Shown here piece after piece: positions 51,232 to 58,092 of a DNA stretch of 64,000 nucleotides. Position 1 is the stretch's first letter, and each line of letters starts with the position of its first letter. A program made the position numbers and the translations under genes. This DNA comes from DASSUW01 sp963830725 (GTDB lineage: Bacteria; Actinomycetota; Thermoleophilia; Solirubrobacterales; Solirubrobacteraceae). The stretch is from assembly GCA_963830725.1 (NCBI GenBank), contig CAWHNO010000004.1, positions 1-64,000 on the forward strand, given 5' to 3'. Under the pieces are notes generated by a model. The model was not told the origin of the DNA. It did not search any database and was given only the letters and a program-made list of their open reading frames with translations.

Positions 51232-54045
51232 GTGGAGTTTCGGGTCCTCGGGCCGCTCGAGGTCATCCACAACCGAGACGCGTCCGCGCCGCCCGGTGTC
51301 AAGGAGCGGACGATCCTCGCGCGGCTGCTGCTCGAGCCTGCGCGCGTGGTCCCCACCGACGCGCTGATCGAGGCGGCCTGGCCGGAGTCCGACCCCGAGA
51401 CCGCCACGCGCTCGCTCGCCGTCCGGCTCGCCAACCTGCGCGCCTTCCTGGAGCCCGACCGGGCGCCCGGCGCGCCGTCGACGCTGCTCGTGCGCGACGG
51501 CTCCGGCTACCGGCTCGCCGCCGACCTCGACCAGATCGACGCCGTCAGGCTCGAGCGCCTGGTCGGGGAGGCGGCCTCGCTGCCGCCCGCGGGCGCCCTC
51601 GCCGCCTACGAGCAGGCCCTGGCGCTGTGGCGCGGCGCGCCGTTCGGAGATGTCGCATACGCCGACTTCGCGCAGGCCGAGATCCGGCGGCTGGAGGAGC
51701 TGCGGGCGCGGGCCGCGGAGGGTCGCGCGCGCGCGCTGATCGAGCTCGGGCGGCACGACGACGCGCTGCCCGAGCTCCAGCGGCTGGTCGCGGCCGAGCC
51801 GCTGAGCGAGGAGCTCGTGCGGGCGCACGCGCTCGCGCTCTACCGATCCGGCCGTCAGGTCGACGCGCTCGATGCGCTGCGGCAGCTCGGCGCCGGTCTC
51901 GCCGACCTGGGGCTCGAGCCGAGCGCCGCCACGCGCGAGCTCGAGCGCGGGATCCTCGTCCACGAGCCCGCGCTGGCCGGCGCGAGCCGCCCCGCGACGC
52001 GACGGCTCCCGGCGCGCGCGAGCCGCTTCTTCGGCCGCGAGGAGCCGCTGGCGCGGGCCCAGGAGCTGGTGCGCGATTCGCGCCTGATCACCATCGCGGG
52101 CGTGGGCGGCGCCGGCAAGACGCGGCTGGCGCTCGAGCTCGCGGAGCGGCTCGCCGGCCAGTTCCCGGACGGCCCGTGGTGGTGCGAGCTGGGACCGGTC
52201 GGCCCGGACGCCGACGTGCCGGGCGCGGTCGCCGACGCGCTCGCGCTGGAGGGCGGCCTGGAACAGCTCGCGCCGCGGACGGGGCTGCTGCTGCTCGACA
52301 ACTGCGAGCACGTCCTCGACGGGGCGGCCGCCGTCGTCGAGGAGCTGCTGGCGCGCTGTCCGGATCTGCGGGTGGTCGCCACCAGCCGCGCGCCGCTCGG
52401 CGTCGACGGCGAGCAGGTGATCCGGCTCATGGGCCTGCCCGGCGATGCGGCCGTCGCGCTGTTCCGCGACCGCGCGACGGCCGCCGGCGTCGACGCCGAC
52501 GACCCGGCCGTGGCCGAGCTGTGCGGCCGGCTCGACGGGCTGCCGCTGGCGATCGAGCTCGCCGCCGGCCGGGCCCGCTCGCTGGCGCCGTCCGAGATCG
52601 TCGAGCGGCTCGACGAGCGGCTCGACATGCTCGCGGTCTGGGGGCGGCGCTCGGCGCCGCGCCATTGGACGCTGCGAGCGGCGATCGCCTGGTCGTACGA
52701 GCTGCTCGAGGAGCCGCAGCGACGGCTGTTCGAGCGCCTGTCGGTGTTCGCGCGCGGCTGCTCGCTGGCCGAGGCCGAGGCGGTCTGCGCGAGCGACGGG
52801 CTGCAGCGCGCGCATGTCGGCGGGCTGCTCGACGAGCTCGTGGCGCACTCGCTGCTCGTGACCGGCATGGCCGCCGGCCGTACGAGCTACACGATGCTGG
52901 AGACGCTGCGCGAGTACGCGGCCGAGCGGCTCGAAGAGCGCGGCGAGCGGGACACGTTGCGGGAGCGGCACGCCGCCTATTACGTCGCGCAGGCGCGCGA
53001 GATGGTCGACGCCGGCTGGCGCGAGCACCGGCTGCCGTTCCTCGACGCGTTCGACGAGCTGCGCGTCGCCACGCGCTGGTGCCTGAGCGTGGACGGCGAC
53101 CCCTCGCGCAGCTTCGCGCTGGCCGAGGTGCTGTGGTGGCCGGCGCTCGCCCGCCACGGCGAGGAGATCGCCCGGCTGCTGGACGAGATCCTCGCGCGCT
53201 GGCCCGGCGCGCACGCGCGCCGGCCGCACGCGCTCGGCGCGGCCTCGACCGTCGCGCTGACGATCGGCGACCGCGAGGCCGCGCGGAGCCATGCCGAAGC
53301 GGCGATCGCGCTCGAAGCCGGCATCGGCGAGCCGGCCCTGCTGGCGCGGCGCACGCTGGCGCAGCTCGCCTACTACTCCGGCGAGAGCGACCCCGGGCCC
53401 TGGAGCGAGGTCGCGCGCCTGGCCCGCGCTGCCGGCTACCCCGCGATCGCCTGCGAGGCGGACGGCTTCCTCGCGCAGCTCCTGCAGGCCAATGGCGACC
53501 ACGGCGCCGCGCTCGAGCGAGCACAGCAGATGCGCGACGAGGCCGAGCGGCTCGACCTGCCGTGGCTGGTGATCTGGTCGCTCTTCATCAGCGGGATCGT
53601 GGTCATGGACACCCAGCCGGCCATGGCGCGGGAATGGCTCGAGCAGTCGCTGGCACGGGCGGCGGAGGCCGACATCCATCACATGGTCCGCTTCAGCCTG
53701 CGCGCGCTGGGCGTGGCGGCGTCGCTGGAGGGCGACCACGACGCCGCCGTCGAGCACCTGCGGGCGGCGATCCAGTACGACGAGGAGCGCAGCGAGGCCG
53801 CCTCGCAGCGGACGTCGCTGATGGCGCTCGCCGCCGTGCTGGCCCAGCGCGGGCAGCTGGAGATCGCCGCCGTGCTTCTGGGCGCCACCGAGGACTGGCC
53901 GGCGGCCCCGTATCTGGACGCCTTCGCGGCCCGCGCCCGCGAGCTCGTCGGCCGGCTCGGGCCCGACCGGCTCGCCGCTGCGCTCGCGCGCGGGCGCGCG
54001 CTCGATCTCGAAGGTGCGAAGGCCCTGGCCCGGGCCGCGATCTAG
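51232..54045 (+). CDS. AfsR/SARP-family regulator with NB-ARC ATPase and TPR-like region
   Basis: This protein has 937 residues. The N-terminal OmpR-type winged helix (MEFRVLGPLEVIHNRDASAP, LARLLLEPARVVPTDALIEA) and the bacterial transcriptional activator domain (residues 95-240, with YEQALALWRGAPFGDVAYAD and LYRSGRQVDALDALRQLGAG) define a SARP. An NB-ARC-type ATPase follows: Walker A VGGAGKTRLALELAERLAG near 285, LLLLDNCEHVLDGAAAVVEE and LRVVATSRAPLGVDGE. The rest is helical and TPR-like. Such proteins activate secondary metabolism or stress genes. The leaderless GTG start follows element 4 directly. No biosynthetic cluster is adjacent. Confidence 0.94.
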   Translation: MEFRVLGPLEVIHNRDASAPPGVKERTILARLLLEPARVVPTDALIEAAWPESDPETATRSLAVRLANLRAFLEPDRAPGAPSTLLVRDGSGYRLAADLDQIDAVRLERLVGEAASLPPAGALAAYEQALALWRGAPFGDVAYADFAQAEIRRLEELRARAAEGRARALIELGRHDDALPELQRLVAAEPLSEELVRAHALALYRSGRQVDALDALRQLGAGLADLGLEPSAATRELERGILVHEPALAGASRPATRRLPARASRFFGREEPLARAQELVRDSRLITIAGVGGAGKTRLALELAERLAGQFPDGPWWCELGPVGPDADVPGAVADALALEGGLEQLAPRTGLLLLDNCEHVLDGAAAVVEELLARCPDLRVVATSRAPLGVDGEQVIRLMGLPGDAAVALFRDRATAAGVDADDPAVAELCGRLDGLPLAIELAAGRARSLAPSEIVERLDERLDMLAVWGRRSAPRHWTLRAAIAWSYELLEEPQRRLFERLSVFARGCSLAEAEAVCASDGLQRAHVGGLLDELVAHSLLVTGMAAGRTSYTMLETLREYAAERLEERGERDTLRERHAAYYVAQAREMVDAGWREHRLPFLDAFDELRVATRWCLSVDGDPSRSFALAEVLWWPALARHGEEIARLLDEILARWPGAHARRPHALGAASTVALTIGDREAARSHAEAAIALEAGIGEPALLARRTLAQLAYYSGESDPGPWSEVARLARAAGYPAIACEADGFLAQLLQANGDHGAALERAQQMRDEAERLDLPWLVIWSLFISGIVVMDTQPAMAREWLEQSLARAAEADIHHMVRFSLRALGVAASLEGDHDAAVEHLRAAIQYDEERSEAASQRTSLMALAAVLAQRGQLEIAAVLLGATEDWPAAPYLDAFAARARELVGRLGPDRLAAALARGRALDLEGAKALARAAI

Positions 54046-54048
54046 ACT
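54043..54048 (+). promoter_or_regulatory. -10 box TAGACT of yebC
   Basis: TAGACT overlaps the TAG stop of the SARP gene and lies 8 nt before the ATG at 54057. Confidence 0.55.
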
Positions 54049-54056
54049 GCGAGGCC

Positions 54057-54806
54057 ATGGCCGGACACTCCAAGTGGGCGGGGATCAAGCACAAGAAGGC
54101 GATCGTGGATGCCCGGCGCGGCAAGCTCTTCACCAAGCTCGCGCGCGCCATCACGGTGGCCGCGAAGGAGGGCGGGGGAGACGTCGACGGCAACCCGGCG
54201 CTCTCGCTCGCCGTGCAGAAGGCCAAGGACGCCTCGATGCCGAAGGACAACATCGAGCGCGCGATCGCCAAGGGCACCGGCGAGGGCGCCGACGCCGAGG
54301 CGCTCGAGGCCGTGCTCTACGAGGGCTACGGCCCCGGCGGCGTGGCCGTGCTGGTCGAGGCGCTGACCGACAACCGCAACCGCACCGGCTCGGAGATGCG
54401 CCACATCTTCACCAAGAACGGCGGCAACCTCGGCGAGCCCGGCTCGGTCGCGTACCTGTTCGACAAGAAGGGCGTCGTGGTGGTCGACGGCGAGCGCTAC
54501 TCCGAGGACGACCTGATGGTCGCCATCGACGCCGGCGCCGAGGACATCCAGATGGATGCCGACGTCTTCGAGGTGCTGTGCGAGCCGGCCGATCTCGCCG
54601 CCGTGCGCGCCGCGCTGACCGAGGCGGGGATCGAGGTCGACGAGGCGCAGGTCGCGCAGCGGCCGAAGACGCTCGTGCCGCTCGACGAGGACGGCGCCAT
54701 CAAGGTCCTGCGGCTGATCGACGCGCTCGAGGACCAGGACGACGTGGACGCCGTCCACGCGAACTTCGACGTCGACGCCGAGATCCTGGAGCGGGTCGCG
54801 GGCTGA
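54057..54806 (+). CDS. yebC: YebC/PmpR family protein
   Basis: The 249-residue protein opens MAGHSKWAGIKHKKAIVDAR and RGKLFTKLARAITVAAKEGG, the family hallmark, with KDASMPKDNIERAIAKGTGE, YEGYGPGGVAVLVEALTDNR and NRTGSEMRHIFTKNGGNLGE. The length is normal. Members act as DNA-binding regulators or help ribosomes pass difficult sequences such as polyproline. Its place next to ruvCAB is the common bacterial order. A leaderless promoter box overlaps the preceding stop. Confidence 0.97.
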   Translation: MAGHSKWAGIKHKKAIVDARRGKLFTKLARAITVAAKEGGGDVDGNPALSLAVQKAKDASMPKDNIERAIAKGTGEGADAEALEAVLYEGYGPGGVAVLVEALTDNRNRTGSEMRHIFTKNGGNLGEPGSVAYLFDKKGVVVVDGERYSEDDLMVAIDAGAEDIQMDADVFEVLCEPADLAAVRAALTEAGIEVDEAQVAQRPKTLVPLDEDGAIKVLRLIDALEDQDDVDAVHANFDVDAEILERVAG

Positions 54807-54838
54807 GATCCCCCTGGTCACCGGCCGCCATCGCGCTG

Positions 54839-55215
54839 GTGGCGCTGATGGCACTGGGCAGCGTCGTGATGTGGATCGGCGTGCCGCTCGGCCTGGTCTA
54901 TCTCGCGTCCAAGCTCGCCGACACGCCCGAACCCCAGCATGGGCCCGTACCTGCTGATCATCATCGGCCTGCCGGTCGGCATGGCCGTGGTCGGCAATGG
55001 GCCTGGGGGCGCTGAACCGCGCCCACATCCGCCTGACGGGCGCCGAGGTCGACGAGTACCGGCCGGGATGGACACGGTCGATGCGCGGCGAGCGGAAGGT
55101 CGACCGGCGCGGCGGGGTGCTCGATCGCGTGATGATCGTGTCGGTGGCGATCGCCGCGCTGTGCTTCGCGGTGTGGTTCTTCGGGTTCGCCGGGTCTTCG
55201 CTGCCGGGCGCCTGA
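54839..55215 (+). CDS. small membrane protein of unknown function (two frameshifts)
   Basis: Read with corrections, it has a first helix (LGSVVMWIGVPLGLVYLASK) and a second, GPYLLIIIGLPVGMAVVG. Then comes MGLGALNRAHIRLTGAEVDE with YRPGWTRSMRGERKVDRRGG, and a last helix VMIVSVAIAALCFAVWFFGF. One extra C near 54936 and one extra A near 55000 separate the parts. The start is uncertain: GTG 54839, or a rare CTG at 54803 overlapping the yebC stop. About 125 residues. The family is unknown. The TGA stop lies one base into element 5. Confidence 0.6.
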
Positions 55216-55352
55216 CGAACTTCGGCTGGGTAAGGGAGGCGAGGGAGTCGGCCGCGTCGGCGGTCCTTGGCGCGTTTACGGCGATATGCGCCGTAAAGTC
55301 GCCAAGCAGTCCCGCGCGGGCCTCGATCCCGCCTCCCTACAAGCCCGGGGTT
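55215..55352. repeat. palindromic intergenic element, copy 5
   Basis: The left end is ACGAACTTCGGCTGGG and the right end GCCTCCCTACAAGCCC, diverged from copy 6. The central hairpin at 55267-55305 has TTTACGGCG and CGCCGTAAA arms with outer TTGGCG/CGCCAA around ATAT. Its stem differs from copies 2 and 3 but keeps pairing. It begins at the stop codon of the small membrane protein gene. Confidence 0.85.
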
Positions 55353-55429
55353 GGTCGTGCTGCGCGTGCCCGGGGTTCGTGAACCGCCAACGCAGGAAGG
55401 CGTCCGGCCCGCCGCGCAGAATCCCCGCC

Positions 55430-55927
55430 GTGTACGTGATCGTCCTCGGCATCGATCCCGGCGTGGCCAACACCGGCTATGGCGTCGTCGCCCAGCACCA
55501 GGGGAGGATGCTGGCGCTCGACGGCGGCGTGGTGGAGACCTCGCCCGGGCTCGATGCCGGGCGGCGACTCGCCGCCATCCATGAGCGGATCGGCGAGCTG
55601 ATCGACGAGTACCGGCCCGACGCGCTCGCGCTCGAGGACGTCTACTTCGGCGCCAACGCGCACTCCGCGTTCGCCGTCGGCCAGGCCCGCGGGGTCGTGA
55701 TGCTGGCCGCCGGCCAGCGCGGTGTGCCGACGGCGTCGTACACGCCGCAGCAGGTCAAGGGCGCCGTGTGCGGCAACGGCCGCGCGGCCAAGGAGCAGGT
55801 GCAGCGGATGGTGCAGACGCTGCTCGCGCTGCCCGAGCTGCCGCGGCCGGACCATGCGGCCGACGCGCTGGCCGTCGCCATCTGCCATGCCAACGGGGCG
55901 CCGCTCGCGGCGGCGCTGGCCGGATGA
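55430..55927 (+). CDS. ruvC: crossover junction endodeoxyribonuclease RuvC
   Basis: The 165-residue protein has the four acidic catalytic positions: GIDPGVANTGYGVV (Asp near residue 9), ALALEDVYFGANAHSAFAVG (Glu) and PRPDHAADALAVAICHANGA (the Asp pair). It cuts Holliday junctions together with RuvAB. The GTG at 55430 or the in-frame GTG at 55436 can start it. The last residues GAPLAAALAG are repeated in the micro reading frame that follows, which overlaps the stop by ATGA. Confidence 0.97.
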   Translation: MYVIVLGIDPGVANTGYGVVAQHQGRMLALDGGVVETSPGLDAGRRLAAIHERIGELIDEYRPDALALEDVYFGANAHSAFAVGQARGVVMLAAGQRGVPTASYTPQQVKGAVCGNGRAAKEQVQRMVQTLLALPELPRPDHAADALAVAICHANGAPLAAALAG

Positions 55928-55986
55928 TCGAGGTGATCATGCACACGACCGGAGCGCCGCTCGCGGCGGCGCTGGCGAGGGCATGA
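55924..55986 (+). CDS. 20-codon micro reading frame bridging ruvC and ruvA
   Basis: It encodes MIEVIMHTTGAPLAAALARA. Its start overlaps the ruvC stop (ATGA, 55924-55927) and its stop overlaps the ruvA start (ATGA, 55983-55986). A 23-bp block in it (55954-55976) is a perfect copy of the ruvC end (55898-55920). It looks like a short duplication that kept ruvC and ruvA translationally coupled. Whether the peptide matters is unknown. Confidence 0.45.
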   Translation: MIEVIMHTTGAPLAAALARA

Positions 55987-56558
55987 TCGCCCTGCTCGAG
56001 GGCACGGTCGCGGTGCGCCGCGCCGACCATGTCGTCGTCTCCTGCGGCGGCGTCGGCTATCGCCTCAACGTCTCCGCGGAGACGCTCCGGCACGTGCCGC
56101 GGGTGGGGCAGCCGGTCGTGGTCCACACGCACCTGATCGTGCGCGACGACGCGCTGCTGCTCTACGGCTTCGCCACCGAGGAGGAGCGTGACCTGTTCCT
56201 GCTGCTGATCGGCGTCCAGTCGGTCGGGCCGAAGATGGCGCTCGCCGTCCTCTCGGGCGGCACGCCGCGCGACCTCCTCAGCGCCGTCGCGGCCGGCGAC
56301 ACGGCGCGGCTGCAGGCCGCGCCGGGGATCGGCAAGCGCACGGCCGAGCGGATCGTGGTCGAGCTGCGCGAGAAGGTCGGCGCGGTGCCCGACGAGCCGA
56401 TCGTCATCACGCGCGGCGACGACCCGCGGATGCTCGCCCGCGACGGCCTCGTCGGCCTCGGCTTCTCGCCCCAGGAGGCCGAAAAGCTGCTCGTCGGCGC
56501 GCCCGGCGACACGCCCGAGGACCTGATCGCCCACGCGCTGAAGGGGGCGCGGCGATGA
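55983..56558 (+). CDS. ruvA: Holliday junction branch migration protein RuvA
   Basis: The 191-residue protein begins MIALLEGTVAVRRADHVVVS with an OB fold (CGGVGYRLNVSAETL, VHTHLIVRDDALLLYGFAT). Two helix-hairpin-helix motifs follow (LIGVQSVGPKMALAVLSG and LQAAPGIGKRTAERIVVELR) and a C-terminal RuvB-contact domain (DGLVGLGFSPQEAEKLLVGA). It binds four-way junctions and loads RuvB. Start and stop both overlap neighbours by 4 bp. Confidence 0.97.
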   Translation: MIALLEGTVAVRRADHVVVSCGGVGYRLNVSAETLRHVPRVGQPVVVHTHLIVRDDALLLYGFATEEERDLFLLLIGVQSVGPKMALAVLSGGTPRDLLSAVAAGDTARLQAAPGIGKRTAERIVVELREKVGAVPDEPIVITRGDDPRMLARDGLVGLGFSPQEAEKLLVGAPGDTPEDLIAHALKGARR

Positions 56559-57583
56559 TCCGAACCCCCGGCGCCGACCGGATCCAGGCCCCGTACGAGC
56601 GGCCGGAGGAGGACGTCGACGCGACGCTGCGCCCGCGGGCGCTCGGTGAGTTCATCGGCCAGGAGGCGCTCAAGGAGCAGCTCGGCGTCTCGATCACCGC
56701 CGCCGCCGCCCGCGGCGAGGCGCTCGACCACGTGCTGCTGGCCGGCCCGCCGGGCCTCGGCAAGACCTCGCTGGCCCAGATCGTCGCCACCGAGCTCGAC
56801 GTCCCGTTCATCCAGACCGCCGGTCCCGCGCTCGAGCGCAAGGCCGACATCGCGAGCTTCCTGACCGCGCTCGAGCCGCGCGCCGTGTTCTTCGTGGACG
56901 AGATCCACCGCCTCCCGCGCGCCGTCGAGGAGACCTTCTATCCGGCGATGGAGGACCGCCAGCTCCCGATCACCGTGGGCGCGGGGGCAGGCGCCCGCGT
57001 GGTGACGCTCGACCTGCCGGCCTTCACGCTGATCGGCGCCACCACCCGCGCCGGGCTGCTCACCACCCCGCTGCGCGACCGCTTCGGCATCCAGCACCGG
57101 CTCGACCACTACGACACCGACGACCTCGCGCGCATCGCCACCCGCTCGGCGCGCGTGCTCGGCGTCGAGATCGACGCCGGCGGCGCGCGGGCGATCGCCG
57201 AGCGCGCGCGCGGCACCCCGCGCGTGGCCAACCGGCTCCTGCGCCGGGTGCGCGACTTCGCGGAGGTCCACGGCGGCGGGGCGATCGACGCAGCCACCGC
57301 AGGCGCCGCGCTCGACCTGCTCGAGGTCGACCACGCCGGCCTGGACCGGCTCGACCGCGAGATCCTGTCGACGATCTGCGAGCGGTTCTCCGGAGGGCCG
57401 GTCGGGCTGTCCACCCTGGCCGTGGCCGTGCAGGAGGAGCCCGACACGATCGAGGACGTCTACGAGCCCTACCTGCTGCAGCGCGGCTTCCTCAAGCGCA
57501 CCCCGCGCGGCCGCTGCGCGACGGTGCACGCGTTCCGCCACCTGGGGCTCGAGCCGCCGCCCGAAGACTCGACACTGTTCTGA
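56555..57583 (+). CDS. ruvB: Holliday junction branch migration ATPase RuvB
   Basis: This protein has 342 residues. It opens with the linker ATLRPRALGEFIGQEALKEQ. Walker A AGPPGLGKTSLAQIVATEL is near residue 63 and Walker B AVFFVDEIHRLPRAVEETFY near 110. Sensor 1 is LIGATTRAGLLTTPLRDRFG, and the C-terminal winged helix GFLKRTPRGRCATVHAFRHL is complete. It drives branch migration. The start overlaps ruvA by 4 bp, completing the ruvC-ruvA-ruvB unit. Confidence 0.98.
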   Translation: MIRTPGADRIQAPYERPEEDVDATLRPRALGEFIGQEALKEQLGVSITAAAARGEALDHVLLAGPPGLGKTSLAQIVATELDVPFIQTAGPALERKADIASFLTALEPRAVFFVDEIHRLPRAVEETFYPAMEDRQLPITVGAGAGARVVTLDLPAFTLIGATTRAGLLTTPLRDRFGIQHRLDHYDTDDLARIATRSARVLGVEIDAGGARAIAERARGTPRVANRLLRRVRDFAEVHGGGAIDAATAGAALDLLEVDHAGLDRLDREILSTICERFSGGPVGLSTLAVAVQEEPDTIEDVYEPYLLQRGFLKRTPRGRCATVHAFRHLGLEPPPEDSTLF

Positions 57584-57606
57584 TCGAGCCTTTACGCAAG
57601 CGGGTC

Positions 57607-57612
57607 TAGGCT
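57607..57612 (+). promoter_or_regulatory. -10 box TAGGCT of the zinc-ribbon/PAS gene
   Basis: TAGGCT lies 8 nt before the GTG at 57621, in the short gap after ruvB. Confidence 0.55.
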
Positions 57613-57620
57613 TTTCGGTC

Positions 57621-58070
57621 GTGGCGCACCTCTTCATCTGCCCGAACTGCGGACAGCGCACCAGCGAGACCGACCGCCAGCAGGGCTTCCGCAACCAGCC
57701 ACGAGGCTGCTCCAAGTGCGGCTTCGGCTTCCTCTTCGAGCTGCTCGACGACTACTACCCCGCGCCCAACGCCGCCTTCTTCGTCTGCGACCAGTCCGGC
57801 CGGATCATCGGCTGCGGCCGCGGCTCGCGCGAGCTGACGGGACTTTCCGACGAGAAGGTGATGGGTCGCGAGGTGCGCGAGGTACTCGGCCTGAACTTCG
57901 AGGGCGGCGCAGACCACGTGGGCACCGTGCTCGAGTGGGGCGTCCGCCAGCTCGGCAAGCCCGTAGTAGTGAATGCGGAGGGCGATCTGCCCGCCAAGGC
58001 TGTGGCCGATCTCTTTCCGGCGTACGATGACGACGGCGGCCTGCTGCTCGTGTTGACGCCGTCGAAGTAG
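57621..58070 (+). CDS. zinc-ribbon plus PAS-domain protein
   Basis: This 149-residue protein begins VAHLFICPNCGQRTSETDRQ and QGFRNQPRGCSKCGFGFLFE, giving two CxxC pairs for a zinc ribbon (residues 7-36). A PAS domain covers the rest: NAAFFVCDQSGRIIGCGRGS, RELTGLSDEKVMGREVREVL, then ending DDDGGLLLVLTPSK. No output domain follows, so it may sense a small signal and act through a partner. It sits between ruvB and secDF with its own leaderless promoter box. Confidence 0.8.
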   Translation: MAHLFICPNCGQRTSETDRQQGFRNQPRGCSKCGFGFLFELLDDYYPAPNAAFFVCDQSGRIIGCGRGSRELTGLSDEKVMGREVREVLGLNFEGGADHVGTVLEWGVRQLGKPVVVNAEGDLPAKAVADLFPAYDDDGGLLLVLTPSK

Positions 58071-58092
58071 CACTACCCTTCCCACCCCCTCA

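Noticed and set aside
51217..53757. Open frame of over 800 codons on the minus strand
   Set aside because: Antisense shadow of the SARP regulator, no recognisable motifs.
55430..55438. Second GTG (55436) as the true ruvC start
   Set aside because: Cannot be excluded, but no promoter or ribosome-binding site favours it over 55430.
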